DNA from: Noviherbaspirillum sp. L7-7A
GTDB taxonomy: Bacteria > Pseudomonadota > Gammaproteobacteria > Burkholderiales > Burkholderiaceae_D
Direction of reading: 5' to 3'
DNA: 64,000 nucleotides
Assembly: GCF_019052805.1 (NCBI RefSeq)
Contig: NZ_JAHQRJ010000002.1
Location: forward strand, 1-64,000
In this document: positions 1-8,385 of the stretch, piece after piece
How positions within the stretch are numbered: position 1 is the stretch's first letter
Layout: every line of letters starts with the position of its first letter
Notes under the pieces: model-generated
Told to the model about the DNA's origin: nothing
Database searches by the model: none
Seen by the model: only the letters and a program-made list of their open reading frames with translations
Program-made: the position numbers and the translations under genes

Positions 1-504
1 GATGGAAGGCCGCGACATCAGCGCCCTGGCGATCGCCACCCGCTGCTGCATGCCGCCGGAGAGCTGGTTGGGATAGGCATGGGCGGCGCTGGACAGGCCG
101 ATCAGGCGCAGCAGCGCGTCGGCGCGGCCGCTGGCGGCCTCGACATCGGCCGAACTCATGTCGCCGCGCTTGGCGCGCAGCTTGCGGCTGAACTTGATGT
201 TCTCCATCACCGTCAGCCAGGGGTAGAGGCTGTAATGCTGGAACACCATGGCACGGTCGGCGCCGGGTCCGTTGACGGGCTGGCCATTGCTGTCGAGTTC
301 GCCGCTGCTACGGTATTCCAGGCCGCCGAGGATGCGTAGCAGCGTCGACTTGCCGCAGCCGGAAGCGCCCACCAGCGTAACGAATTCGTTGTCCCTGACA
401 TCGAGACTGATGTTCTCCAGCGCCGTCACTGGATTGCCGTCGCCGTCGAACACCTTGCCGAGATGGCGTATCTGTACCTTGTTCATCATGTGCACCTTGT
501 TCAT
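1..504 (-). CDS. ABC transporter ATP-binding protein, NitT/TauT type (partial)
   Basis: Cytoplasmic ATPase that powers the adjacent permease. The first 168 residues are visible and the 3' end runs off the left edge. Walker A (GASGCGKST) lies at residues 46-54, the Q-loop at about 89 (FQHYSLYPW) and the ABC signature LSGGMQQR at 148-155; Walker B is outside the window. The family is the nitrate/taurine/sulfonate/bicarbonate importer ATPase (SsuB/TauB-like). The start is ATG at 504, two bases beyond the permease stop; in-frame ATGs at 489 and 486 are alternatives. The operon is led by a guanidine-I riboswitch, so I infer guanidine or a guanidino compound rather than nitrate or taurine as substrate. 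Confidence 0.92.
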   Translation of the reverse strand, partial: MNKVHMMNKVQIRHLGKVFDGDGNPVTALENISLDVRDNEFVTLVGASGCGKSTLLRILGGLEYRSSGELDSNGQPVNGPGADRAMVFQHYSLYPWLTVMENIKFSRKLRAKRGDMSSADVEAASGRADALLRLIGLSSAAHAYPNQLSGGMQQRVAIARALMSRPSI

Positions 505-506
505 GT

Positions 507-1328
507 TCAGGCCCTGGCTTGCGCCCATGGAAAGAGCCGGCGATGCAGCCATCGGAAGCCCTGGTCCATCACCAGGCCGATCAGGCCGATCAGGATGATG
601 CCGGCGAAGATGGTGTCGGTTTTCAGGAAGCGCTGCGCCTTCAGGATGGAATAGCCGAGGCCGGAATTGGCAGCCACCAGCTCGGCCACCACGAGATAGG
701 TCCAGGCCCAGCCCATCGTTACCCGAAGCGTGTCGAGCAGCGCCGGCTTAGCCGAGGGTAGCAGCACGAGCTTGATGATTTCATAGCGGGTTGCGCCCAT
801 GGTATGGGCGGCCTCGATCTGAGCCTTCGGCGTGCGCCGCACATCCTCGGCCACCATCAGCAGCATCTGGAAGAAGGTGCCGATGAAGATCACCGATATC
901 TTGGCGCTTTCATCGATGCCCACCCACAGCATAATCAGCGGGATGAAGGCCACTGCCGGCATGTAGCGAATGAAATCGGTCAGCGGCTCCAGCATCGCCG
1001 CCACCGGCCGGAACGAGCCGATCAACAGGCCCAGTGGCAGGGCCAGCACCGCCGACAGCACGAAGCCGGCGCTGACGCGGTAGATCGAGATGCCGGTGTC
1101 GGCCAGCAGGTCGTCCTCGGTCAGCCAAGTCAGGATGCGCCGGGCGACCATGGCCGGGTTGGGCAGAAATACCGGGTCGATCAGGCCGGAGGCCGACAAC
1201 GCGCTCCACAGCAGTAGCGGCGAAAGCAGGCCCAGCGCGGCGAACAGCCAGTACTGACGGCGGCCCAGGCTGCCGGCGATGGTCCAGATGCCTGGTGGGC
1301 GTGGCGCGCGATGGGGGGATGCGGACAT
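507..1328 (-). CDS. ABC transporter permease, NitT/TauT type, riboswitch-controlled
   Basis: Inner-membrane permease of 273 residues with several hydrophobic helices and the cytoplasmic EAA loop (EAAHTMGATRYEIIKLVLLP) that docks the ATPase, typical of the SsuC/TauC family. Start chosen at ATG 1328 because AGGAG lies seven bases upstream. The open frame continues upstream to 1541, but that stretch encodes the riboswitch, so it is leader RNA and not protein. It is followed after two bases by the ATPase gene. Regulation is probably through the guanidine-I riboswitch. The cognate binding protein is not seen and may lie beyond the left edge. Confidence 0.92.
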   Translation of the reverse strand: MSASPHRAPRPPGIWTIAGSLGRRQYWLFAALGLLSPLLLWSALSASGLIDPVFLPNPAMVARRILTWLTEDDLLADTGISIYRVSAGFVLSAVLALPLGLLIGSFRPVAAMLEPLTDFIRYMPAVAFIPLIMLWVGIDESAKISVIFIGTFFQMLLMVAEDVRRTPKAQIEAAHTMGATRYEIIKLVLLPSAKPALLDTLRVTMGWAWTYLVVAELVAANSGLGYSILKAQRFLKTDTIFAGIILIGLIGLVMDQGFRWLHRRLFPWAQARA

Positions 1329-1377
1329 GGTGGCTCCTGGTCGGGTTTGCAAAAACGAGAGAGCGCGCAGCAACGCA

Positions 1378-1490
1378 GTTCTCCCGGGCTTTTGTCCCTC
1401 CGTGGAGCCCCAAGCGATAACGCAATGCAGTGGGGCCGATTGCTCTCGGACCAGTCGCCGCAAATGCGGCCGGAACCCTAGCGATCTTGA
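1378..1490 (-). ncRNA. Guanidine-I (ykkC) riboswitch
   Basis: Leader RNA upstream of the ABC permease. Read on the minus strand it carries the three hallmark segments of the ykkC class in the right order: CTAGGGTTCCG (1471-1481), CTGGTCCGAGAG (1443-1454) and the 3' segment GGGACAAAAGCCCGGGAGA (within 1380-1403), with helix-forming sequence between them. The class binds free guanidinium and switches on detoxification or transport genes. The aptamer ends about 50 bases before the permease ATG, leaving room for an expression platform. Assignment is from memory of the consensus; no covariance search was run. Confidence 0.9.
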
Positions 1491-1841
1491 GGCGTGCTTG
1501 CCTGATCCGGCCGACGCGACTCTCGGGATGAAGCTTTGCAATAACGGTGCCAGCTATGTCAACACCGCAGGCGGACAGGGTTTGCCTTGTCGTGGTGCGT
1601 TTGAAGCACAAAAAACTGATTGGCGCACTGTCGTGATGCCGGTGTTATCGATGACGCATCAGCCTGGTGCGTTATACGGCATGCAATTGCGCCTGATCAA
1701 TTGAACTAACCTGAATTGAACCGAATTCCGAAAGCGGGCTAATCAATGTGTCAATTCAATCATTTAAAAAATGTAACGCATTATGTTATTTTTTAATAGA
1801 AACTAATCAATCACTGAAGCTGATAATCGATCGGAGGTCGC
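1491..1841. other. Intergenic region between riboswitch and AT-rich patch
   Basis: About 350 bases. The left part must hold the minus-strand promoter for the riboswitch and ABC operon, but I could not place -35 and -10 boxes with confidence. The right part (1700-1840) becomes clearly AT-rich and contains repeated AATTGAA motifs (near 1700-1760) that might be regulator sites for the rightward small genes. No convincing gene. Confidence 0.4.
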
Positions 1842-1967
1842 ATGACTGCGTTTCAGAAAGCACGAAGAAAAGAAGCCTGTTCTTTTTCCATTGGCGATAT
1901 CGAAACGCTTTTGGAACAAATGTCCGATAAGAAAAAATTTATTCTTTACGTGCCCGGGCATCGATAA
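1842..1967 (+). CDS. Small hypothetical protein, 41 aa
   Basis: Basic 41-residue reading frame starting MTAFQKARRK and ending YVPGHR. It is supported by a good ribosome binding site (GGAGG, five bases before the ATG) and by the AT-rich upstream region. No family recognised. The next frame starts three bases after its stop, so the two may be a small operon, or the pair may be a single gene split by a frameshift. Base composition is lower in GC than the surrounding chromosome, which hints at acquired DNA. Confidence 0.3.
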   Translation: MTAFQKARRKEACSFSIGDIETLLEQMSDKKKFILYVPGHR

Positions 1968-1969
1968 GA

Positions 1970-2299
1970 ATGGTTGGTGGAAAACAGGAAATAGTCTATT
2001 TGCTTTTTCTCAGAAATGGTAACGAGTCGGTGTTCGAGAGATTGAGCAATTGGTGGAATGCCGAAGCCCAGCGCGCGCTTGCGCATCGGCTGATTTGCGC
2101 AGCGCTGGCCGGACCATCCGGTCAGGGAGCACCTGACCAGATGGCAATGCGAACAATTGTGCAGGAAAAGGCACTGTTGCGCGCCCGAAGAATGGACAGG
2201 ATGGTTCCGGAAGAAATTCGGACTAGCTTTGCGGAATGCGATATCGCCCAACGGGAAATGCAGGTTTTAAAAATAAACTGTTGTCACTGGGTTCTGTAG
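1970..2299 (+). CDS. Hypothetical protein, 109 aa
   Basis: A mostly helical 109-residue frame (for example AQRALAHRLICAALAG and MAMRTIVQEKALLRARRMDR). It begins right after the preceding small frame with no separate ribosome site, consistent with coupling or with being the second half of a broken gene. No domain recognised. It lies in an AT-richer patch unlike the rest of the window. Confidence 0.3.
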   Translation: MVGGKQEIVYLLFLRNGNESVFERLSNWWNAEAQRALAHRLICAALAGPSGQGAPDQMAMRTIVQEKALLRARRMDRMVPEEIRTSFAECDIAQREMQVLKINCCHWVL

Positions 2300-2360
2300 A
2301 TCGCCTCAAATTCAGGAATTGAGCAGAAATTTAGAAGATGTGTTTACACAGGAAAAGACA

Positions 2361-2884
2361 ATGCCAACTTTGTCGCTATTTATCGATAAAAATGCCGGAC
2401 GAAAAATCCGATCAACGGAATTCTTGCTGAGGCCGAATCATATTATTTACAAGCAATGCTACAAGCATTGATGCGATTTACTAAAGCTTTAGCCGAAAAT
2501 CGGCTAATGAGCGATAACGATCTGACATGGGTCATGGCACTGATCAACAAGCGAAAAACAATGCGAAGCGGTTCCGGCCAGACCGATACAACTGCGCTTG
2601 ACGACCCCGGTAGCGCGCGCGTGGTGGCATGCTGGGCGGCCATCGACGTGTTGCTCCCTCTATTCGACAAGCTGTGCTGCGTGTCGTCGGCGCAGACGCA
2701 GACGTTGTCCGGCGGCGACCGCACAGCTCTTGTGCTGGCGCCGTCTCAACCGTCCGCGAGCCAGTCTCTTCCCAGCCTCGCTCAACCTTATTGCCGGCGT
2801 TGCAGCACAGCCTATTCCAGTCCCTCTGGGCCTGCAGCGCCGGACGTTCTGCCAGCGCTGTCCATGCCGCATCGAAACTGCTGA
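2361..2884 (+). pseudogene. Possible decayed small gene, unrecognised
   Basis: A short frame starting at 2361 (MPTLSLFIDKNAGRK) stops at 2471, while an overlapping frame from about 2405 continues as a helical stretch (NPINGILAEAESYYLQAMLQ, then the 142-residue frame from the ATG at 2456). The helical part reads like real protein up to about 2580, after which it becomes Ser/Pro/Cys-rich and unconvincing. I read this as a gene damaged by a frameshift in the 2390-2410 region and degraded towards its end. No family recognised; a chance frame cannot be excluded. Confidence 0.22.
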
Positions 2885-3000
2885 TGCTTGCCGCAAAAAA
2901 TTTGTCAGTCGCGCCACGCTGGCTGCTCCCACGGTTGCTCCAGCCGCCCCAGCCAATCCGGCCGGCGTTATCGCCGCAGGACATTGTCTGTGACCGTTAG

Positions 3001-3853
3001 AGTGAGTTGTACCTGGCGGATATCGACAGCCAGGCAGTCATCCTCCTTGCCAATGAAGGGGGACTGTTTTCGATGTCGGCGGCATGCCACCAATGGCTGG
3101 TTAAACTGGGCCGCAATTAGCATATCGAGCAAGTGCACTTCGCCAGGGTGCGGGATCAAGCCCGAACCGTGCTGCTGGCGCACGCCCAGCGGGCGCCAGC
3201 AGCACGGGCACCTGAACGACGCGGCAATCCGCAAGCTTGGCGCGGTCTATGAGACGGCCGTTGCGGAAGCAGGCAGGCAGCACAGGCCGATTTGCCTGAC
3301 CGACGTGTTTGACGACGACCCGCACACGGTGGACCAGTGCGTGGAAGCCATGCTGGCACCGGTCCGCCGCTGCTACCAAGAAGGCCTGCAGCCGGCCATC
3401 CATATCCGGGTAAGCTCGCCCCGGCTCGGGGAGTGCATCGTGGCTGCGCTGGAAGTGCTGCCGGTGGTATCACCGCCGACAGAGCGGCCGGCGATGGAAG
3501 TCATCGACTGCCTGACCGAAGCCGACAGGCAACTGCCAGGCCTGATCATGCCCACCGGCAATTCCGCCGATCCGATGCACACGGCCCTGGCGCGGCGCCA
3601 TGCGCAGCAGGCTCGCTCAGGTGCGCCGGGCGCGGCTGTGGCAGACCGCGTTGGCCCGCGCAAAAGCCCGGGCAGCAACATCAGAACCCATCTGTACTTT
3701 TACGCCCAGCCCTGTCCTTTGAAAAACGGCTTGCCGGATGGCAGGCGCATCGCAGCCGAATACGCGGCATTGTTCCAGGCGGCCAGGCAACACCGGTGCA
3801 CGCTCGTCACCCTGGAAATATTGTCGGAAACCCTGGCCATGAAATCGGCGTGA
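3001..3853 (+). pseudogene. Decayed gene of unknown family
   Basis: Two frames together look like one protein. The 5' part (from about 3007: LYLADIDSQAVILLANEGG, then MSAACHQWLVKLGRN) hits a TAG at 3118-3120 and continues as HIEQVHFARVRDQARTVLLA. After a frame change around 3190-3215 the 3' part (HLNDAAIRKLGAVYETAVAE, DVFDDDPHTVDQCVEAMLAP) runs to the stop at 3853. One stop plus one frameshift suggests a pseudogene. No family recognised. A continuous frame from 2888 exists, but its first 110 residues are Cys/Ser/Arg-rich and look like shadow translation. Confidence 0.3.
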
Positions 3854-4022
3854 TCGCCGCGCTGCAGGCGGCGGCCATTACGAGCACTCCCGCTGCTACA
3901 CCAGCGCTGAAGGTACGTATCGTGACCCGAAACAGGAAGATCAGGGACGGCATGCAGGACTGTTTCTGACCGTAGCCTGGGATCATCCTGGTGCAGGCAG
4001 CCGTCGCACGTGCCGACACGGC

Positions 4023-4550
4023 TCAGAAACCAAAATCTTTCTTGGCTTCGCCCTTCTCGCCGGCAACGTCGCCCGGTGTCCGTCTGCTTTCCAGCACCAG
4101 CAGGTACTTGTGCACCCCCAGCACTTCCCGGATCAGGGTGACGCCAACCGGCGCATCCGGCGGCGTGAAATGGCGCACATTGCGGCTTGTGCCGGGCCCG
4201 GACGGCAAGGGCTGACCAAACACGGTAATGACTGCCTCCTCGAAGGCCTTCAGGTTGTCCTCGCCCGTTGCTGAGCGCAGTTCCACCCGGACCAGCCTGT
4301 CGTTTTCAAAGCAGTAAAACACGCCGAACAGCTGGGCACTGCCCAGGCGCAGTTCCTCCCTGCGGTTGCCATAGCAGCCAGGCGGATTGCTGAGCGCAAT
4401 CGCATTGGGCAGACGCGCCACCGGGTCACCCCACTTCATGCCGCGAAAGCCATCGGGCGCAATGGCATTGGCATGGGCAATGCAGACGAACGCCTGCAGC
4501 AGGCTGCAGGCAACGATTTTCTGCACAAGGCGGTAATCAAAGCGACGCAT
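4023..4550 (-). CDS. Exported hypothetical protein, 175 aa
   Basis: Begins with a basic N-terminus and hydrophobic stretch ending near the AHANA cleavage-like site (residues 1-29), so probably periplasmic. The mature part (GFRGMKWGDPVARLPNAIAL, then a Cys-containing YCFENDRLVRVEL region) resembles small secreted proteins that start with a GFRGxxWG motif, a fold seen in several uncharacterised proteobacterial proteins. Two cysteines (in PPGCYG and FYCFEN) could form a disulfide. Convergent with the upstream decayed gene and 83 bases after the start side of the porin gene's 3' end. Function unknown. Confidence 0.75.
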   Translation of the reverse strand: MRRFDYRLVQKIVACSLLQAFVCIAHANAIAPDGFRGMKWGDPVARLPNAIALSNPPGCYGNRREELRLGSAQLFGVFYCFENDRLVRVELRSATGEDNLKAFEEAVITVFGQPLPSGPGTSRNVRHFTPPDAPVGVTLIREVLGVHKYLLVLESRRTPGDVAGEKGEAKKDFGF

Positions 4551-4632
4551 CGGGCGTGGACTCTCCAGGCAAGCAGTCGGCGGCTGATTCTAGCACCAGC
4601 CGCATGCCGCCCGGCAGCCCGGGCCAGTGGCG

Positions 4633-5532
4633 TCAGAAGCCGTAGCTGATGCTGGCCACCACCTTGTTGTCCTGCTTGATGCCGAAGCGGGTCTTGCCGG
4701 CGATAATGGCCTGCACGCCCCAGGTCAGCGGCGTGTCCAGGATGGGTTGGGTAAAGCCGAGTATCAGGTGGCGGAAGCCGCTGGAAATCGGCGTGTTCCC
4801 GGCATAGCAGCCACTGATATTGAAAGCGCTGCCGGCGCCGCAGCTGGTGTTGGTCAGGGTATCGGTGGTGCCGAGAAATTTGCCTTCCTTCTTATAGACG
4901 TAGCCGCCCAAGCTGCCCAGGAAGGTGATCTTGTACGGCAGCGCATGGGTGTAGTTCAGGGTGACATAGGTATCGCCCTTGTTGCCCCATACCACGTCGT
5001 TGAGCAGGGTCTGCGCGGACACCGCAAAGTCGCCATAAGCCAGGCCCAGCTTGGTCTCGAATGCGTTGGCATGCTTGCCATTGATGTAGTAATAGCCGGT
5101 GAGCCCGGCGGTATAGCCAAGATCGCCGGCCTTGCCGTTATAGCCGGCATAGAAATCATTCTCGACCGACTTGTCGTTCTGGAAGCCGCTGACTATGTTG
5201 CGGTCGTCATAGGATCGGCCCAGTTGCTTGTAGGAGTAGTTGATGGTGGACGCGAAGTAGCCGGCGTAGAACCCGCTTTCATGCACGAAGTCCAGGCCGC
5301 CCTGCACCGCGGGGCGGTCGGACTCGGGCGCATCGGCAACTTTGTTGCCCAGCGTTGGCAGCGCGTTGCCATAGGTCGTGGTGGCCCCGCGTAGGTAATA
5401 GCGCGAAACCAGGTCGATATGGCCTGTAAAGGTGTAGGGCGCGGCGGCTGCGTCGGCAGGCGCGTCGGCAGCAGTTGCGCTGCAGGCTGTGGTCATGGCG
5501 AGTAGGGCGGCGAAGGTGATCCTGGCGGTCAT
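4633..5532 (-). CDS. TorF-family putative porin (Gcw_chp, TIGR02001)
   Basis: Outer-membrane beta-barrel of 299 residues. Residues 1-21 form a signal peptide (MTARITFAALLAMTTACSATA, split after ATA). The mature protein opens with the family hallmark (TFTGHIDLVSRYYLRGATTT), continues with alternating aromatic strands, and ends in a terminal Phe (ASISYGF) as expected for BamA-dependent barrels. Substrate unknown; the family name comes from general similarity and does not imply a proven channel. Single gene; no terminator was identified. Confidence 0.88.
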   Translation of the reverse strand: MTARITFAALLAMTTACSATAADAPADAAAAPYTFTGHIDLVSRYYLRGATTTYGNALPTLGNKVADAPESDRPAVQGGLDFVHESGFYAGYFASTINYSYKQLGRSYDDRNIVSGFQNDKSVENDFYAGYNGKAGDLGYTAGLTGYYYINGKHANAFETKLGLAYGDFAVSAQTLLNDVVWGNKGDTYVTLNYTHALPYKITFLGSLGGYVYKKEGKFLGTTDTLTNTSCGAGSAFNISGCYAGNTPISSGFRHLILGFTQPILDTPLTWGVQAIIAGKTRFGIKQDNKVVASISYGF

Positions 5533-6084
5533 TGCGGTTGGCTCCTGTTCATGGAAGTTTTGCTTGCTGCATGGCTACCTTAGCGAGATGTATGCCATGC
5601 AAGCTGCTGACTTATCAGGATTTAACTTATTGAGAGGCGCATACGGGGTGCGGCGTGCGCCTTACTGGTGCATGCGAGCACTATTAAATGGCGGGTGCCT
5701 AGCAACCGTGCTAGTTCTTCTAGGACGTCAGGAAGGAAAGGCAGGCCGGCGCCTTAACCTTGCACTGTCCGGACAAGCTGGGCCGGAACATCAGCAGCAG
5801 GAAAGCGCCGCGCAGCAAGGCGCCGCCGATGCGAACGGTCTTCATTGGAATAGATTGACAGGCTGGCATACAGACTCCCGGCGTGTGGAAAAAGCGCCTT
5901 TTACATTGTGGACATGGAACAAGCCTGCTCGCACGAAACATGCCAGCCGAAGTCCGATTGCGGCCGCCGGCAGCGCAGGATTGCCCGACAATGCAACTAC
6001 GCTGCTTTTCGCACCGGGCATCGAACTAAGCGGCGGGACCGATGGTCCATCGGCAAGGCATACAACAGGAGCTTCAGCACCTTT
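5533..6084. other. Intergenic region, about 550 bases
   Basis: Lies between the divergent porin and methyltransferase genes, so it should hold both promoters. Several short frames cross it. The only mildly plausible one is a 41-residue minus-strand frame starting near 5843 (MKTVRIGGALLRGAFLLLMF), which has no ribosome site. I see no repeat or RNA here. Confidence 0.4.
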
Positions 6085-6714
6085 ATGAGTACGACCCCGA
6101 CGGCGGGCCAGTCCGGCCTGCAGAGTGAGTCGACCGGCAATGGCAGCCACCTGCATGGTTGCCCGGCAGCGCAGCAGTCGTGGAACGCGCAATACCGAGC
6201 CGGCCTTTGGGATGATCTGGACAGCGCGGAACAGTCCGCGCCTTATCTGGCGATCTGCGAACTTTATCAACGGCATGTCGGCGATGGCGCCCTACTGGAC
6301 ATCGGCTGTGGCAGCGGCATGTTGTACCGCTACCTGACCGAGCATACCGGCCTCGAAAGCTCCTGCTACACCGGCGTCGATGTGGCCGACGACGCCGTGC
6401 GCTGCGCCACCGCCAGCTTTCCCGGCGTCAGGATCAGCAGGCGCAATTACGACAGCGAGACCGTCGGCAGCCGCTTCGATTGCGTGATCTTTAATGAATC
6501 CCTACAGTGCTTCGACAATCCGGGGGCCATCCTGGACAAATGCACCCGCGACAATCTGCACCCCTGCTCGGTGCTAATCGTGGCGATGTCCGGCTGGGAG
6601 CATGGCGCGCTTTGGCAGTTGTTGGAGCGTCGTTACCAGTTGCAGGACGAGCAGGATGCGCGCGGCGACGATGGCCGTACCTGGACAGTACGCGTCTACA
6701 AGGTGCCTTGCTGA
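6085..6714 (+). CDS. Class I SAM-dependent methyltransferase
   Basis: Protein of 209 residues with the SAM-binding motif I LLDIGCGSGMLYRYL at about 72-86, the acidic motif II (TGVDVADDAV) and a later CVIFNESLQCFDNPG segment corresponding to motif IV. Substrate cannot be told from sequence; the Trp/Asp-rich N-terminus (SWNAQYRAGLWDDL) matches the FkbM/Methyltransf_25-like small-molecule group. Start chosen at ATG 6085, with AGGAG 13 bases upstream; the open frame extends back to 5908 but that part has no coding look. Followed after 63 bases by the CBS gene. Confidence 0.8.
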   Translation: MSTTPTAGQSGLQSESTGNGSHLHGCPAAQQSWNAQYRAGLWDDLDSAEQSAPYLAICELYQRHVGDGALLDIGCGSGMLYRYLTEHTGLESSCYTGVDVADDAVRCATASFPGVRISRRNYDSETVGSRFDCVIFNESLQCFDNPGAILDKCTRDNLHPCSVLIVAMSGWEHGALWQLLERRYQLQDEQDARGDDGRTWTVRVYKVPC

Positions 6715-6777
6715 ACTTCGTCCGGCGGCCGGCATCGAACCGGCAAATCAACATGCCGGATCAACAAGGAGCACAGC

Positions 6778-7212
6778 ATGCAGCTGATTTCAGAAATCAT
6801 GACACCCGATGTCGCCACACTCGGGCCGAACGAGACCATCGAGCGGGCAGCCCAACTGATGGATGAGCTTAACGTCGGTTCCATTCCAGTGTTCGAGGGA
6901 GGCCGGCTGGTCGGCATGGTGACCGACCGCGATATCGTGGTCAGGGCGGTGTCGGCAGGCAGGGCACCCGGACAGACCCCAGTGGCTGACGTGATGAGCG
7001 CCGGCATTAGTTATTGCTTCACCGATGAAGTGGTGGACGATGTGATGCAGCGCATGCGCGAGGTGCAGGTGCGTCGCATGCCCGTGATGGACCGCGCCAC
7101 CGGCAAGCTTGCAGGGATCGTGGCATTGGGTGACCTGGCCACCAAGCATTCCGCCGAAGTCGACCGTACCCTTTCTGAGATTTCCACGCCGTCCGAACCC
7201 GACCGTAGCTAG
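6778..7212 (+). CDS. CBS-domain pair protein
   Basis: Protein of 144 residues made of two tandem CBS domains (about residues 1-60 and 70-130). The first opens with ISEIMTPDVATLGPNETIER and includes VTDRDIVVRAV; the second has PVADVMSAG and GIVALGDLA. Such stand-alone pairs bind adenine nucleotides and act as energy or redox sensors, cytoplasmic. AAGGAG precedes the ATG by eight bases. No catalytic partner is encoded next to it. Confidence 0.9.
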   Translation: MQLISEIMTPDVATLGPNETIERAAQLMDELNVGSIPVFEGGRLVGMVTDRDIVVRAVSAGRAPGQTPVADVMSAGISYCFTDEVVDDVMQRMREVQVRRMPVMDRATGKLAGIVALGDLATKHSAEVDRTLSEISTPSEPDRS

Positions 7213-7317
7213 CGTTAGCATTGGCAGCTTCCAAACTGCTTGTTGCGGTCTGTCATTGCTGTGCACTGTCCCGGCATTGCAAACGGGCGGCGCCGTTGCT
7301 TGGCAAGGAAAATGGGC

Positions 7318-7345
7318 AAAAAAAACCCGCTCACCGGGAGCGGGT
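7318..7345 (-). terminator. Intrinsic terminator facing left
   Basis: Eight-base perfect stem ACCCGCTC / GAGCGGGT (7325-7332 and 7338-7345) with a five-base loop. The run of eight A on the plus strand (7318-7325) is a U-tract only for minus-strand transcripts. On the plus strand the stem is followed by AAATCC, so it would be a poor terminator for the CBS gene. See findings for a possible small RNA. Confidence 0.7.
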
Positions 7346-7600
7346 AAATCCATCCTTTGGGAGGGTGGAGGAGACAGGTGCAACTATATCTTCAGCTCCT
7401 AAAGAAATAAAATTCCCGTTTTCAATATCCGTTATATGAAATGTTTATGACTGGGCGCCGGTCTTGAATCCGTCGGCAGTGTGCAGATGCCTGATCAGGC
7501 CCGGATTGCAACTTAATCACCATAAAGTTTGCTCTGCACCAAGTTGTTTATTTCTTATTGGTATATTATTAACCTATTGCAACTAATTTTGGACAAGGTC

Positions 7601-7894
7601 ATGGACGAACAGCATCCGCTCACTTCTCAGCTGGAATACAACCCGGACAAGCTTCTGGACGCTTTACTGGATCGGCTGGTCCTGAAAAATGATGCGGCGC
7701 TGGCCCGTGCGCTGGAGGTTGCTCCGCCCGTGATCAGCAAGATTAGGCATCGTCGGCTGCCGGTCGGCGCTTCCATCCTGATCCGCATGCATGAAGTGTC
7801 CAACCTGCCGATCCGTGAACTGCGCGATCTGATGGGCGATCGCCGCCAGAAATACCGCCTCAGCGACGTCCAGGGCAAGCCAAAGGACGCTTGA
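7601..7894 (+). CDS. Small helix-turn-helix protein, 97 aa
   Basis: The middle of the protein (LKNDAALARALEVAPPVISK, then IRHRRLPVGASILIRMHEVS) fits an XRE/Cro-like helix-turn-helix: helix 2 is DAALARALEV and the recognition helix PPVISKIRHR. Start chosen at ATG 7601; the frame is open back to 7529 but begins in AT-rich promoter-like DNA. Its targets are unknown. It lies alone, preceded by an AT-rich leader (7540-7600). Confidence 0.75.
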   Translation: MDEQHPLTSQLEYNPDKLLDALLDRLVLKNDAALARALEVAPPVISKIRHRRLPVGASILIRMHEVSNLPIRELRDLMGDRRQKYRLSDVQGKPKDA

Positions 7895-7941
7895 GCCGCA
7901 AGGCGGTGTTCAGATCGGCCGGGGTGCCCGGCATGCAGCGC

Positions 7942-8385
7942 TCAGTGCAGTTGCTGGATGACCCGCGCCTGCGGCCCTTCGATTGCCGCGACGGCCTTGC
8001 GGAAGAAACTGCTTTCCTGGACGCTGGACGTGTCGATGCGCTCGGTGCCGGTCAGGCTTAACTCCTCGCAAAGCTGTTCGATGACGCCGGTCAGAAACCA
8101 TTCTCCAAACATCTGGATGTCGCGCGAGGCAAGGTCGCCGAGGTCGATCAGGTTCAGCGCCTGCGACCAGCCCAAGGTTTCTATCCGTTCCCCGTTATCG
8201 TCGGTAGTGACTTTTGGCCACCGCGGATCACGGGCCAATTCGGTGTCGCGATGATCGTGGGCGCGGGCAATGCGCCGGATATCCTCGACGGCAAAACGTA
8301 CTTCCCGGTCGACAACGACGCGCAGCGCCTGATCCTGGTACCAAAGGGTTAATACCTGTCGCGCTGCAGTCTGCGTAGCATCCAT
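7942..8385 (-). CDS. Hypothetical protein, 147 aa
   Basis: Soluble acidic protein without signal peptide or membrane segment. Recognisable stretches are LTLWYQDQALRVVVDREVRF and FGEWFLTGVIEQLCEELSL. I do not recognise a family. AGAACCTCC precedes the ATG on the minus strand (the + strand reads GGAGGTTCT after the CAT), i.e. no strong Shine-Dalgarno. Convergent with the small HTH gene, 47 bases apart. Confidence 0.65.
   Translation of the reverse strand: MDATQTAARQVLTLWYQDQALRVVVDREVRFAVEDIRRIARAHDHRDTELARDPRWPKVTTDDNGERIETLGWSQALNLIDLGDLASRDIQMFGEWFLTGVIEQLCEELSLTGTERIDTSSVQESSFFRKAVAAIEGPQARVIQQLH

Noticed and set aside
507-1541. A 344-residue frame that adds 71 residues to the permease N-terminus.
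   Set aside because: The added part is the riboswitch RNA, is rich in Arg/Ser/Cys without membrane character, and AGGAG plus ATG at 1328 mark a better start.
5720-5843. A 41-residue minus-strand frame with a hydrophobic start (MKTVRIGGALLRGAFLLLMF).
   Set aside because: No ribosome binding site and no conserved end; too weak to call.
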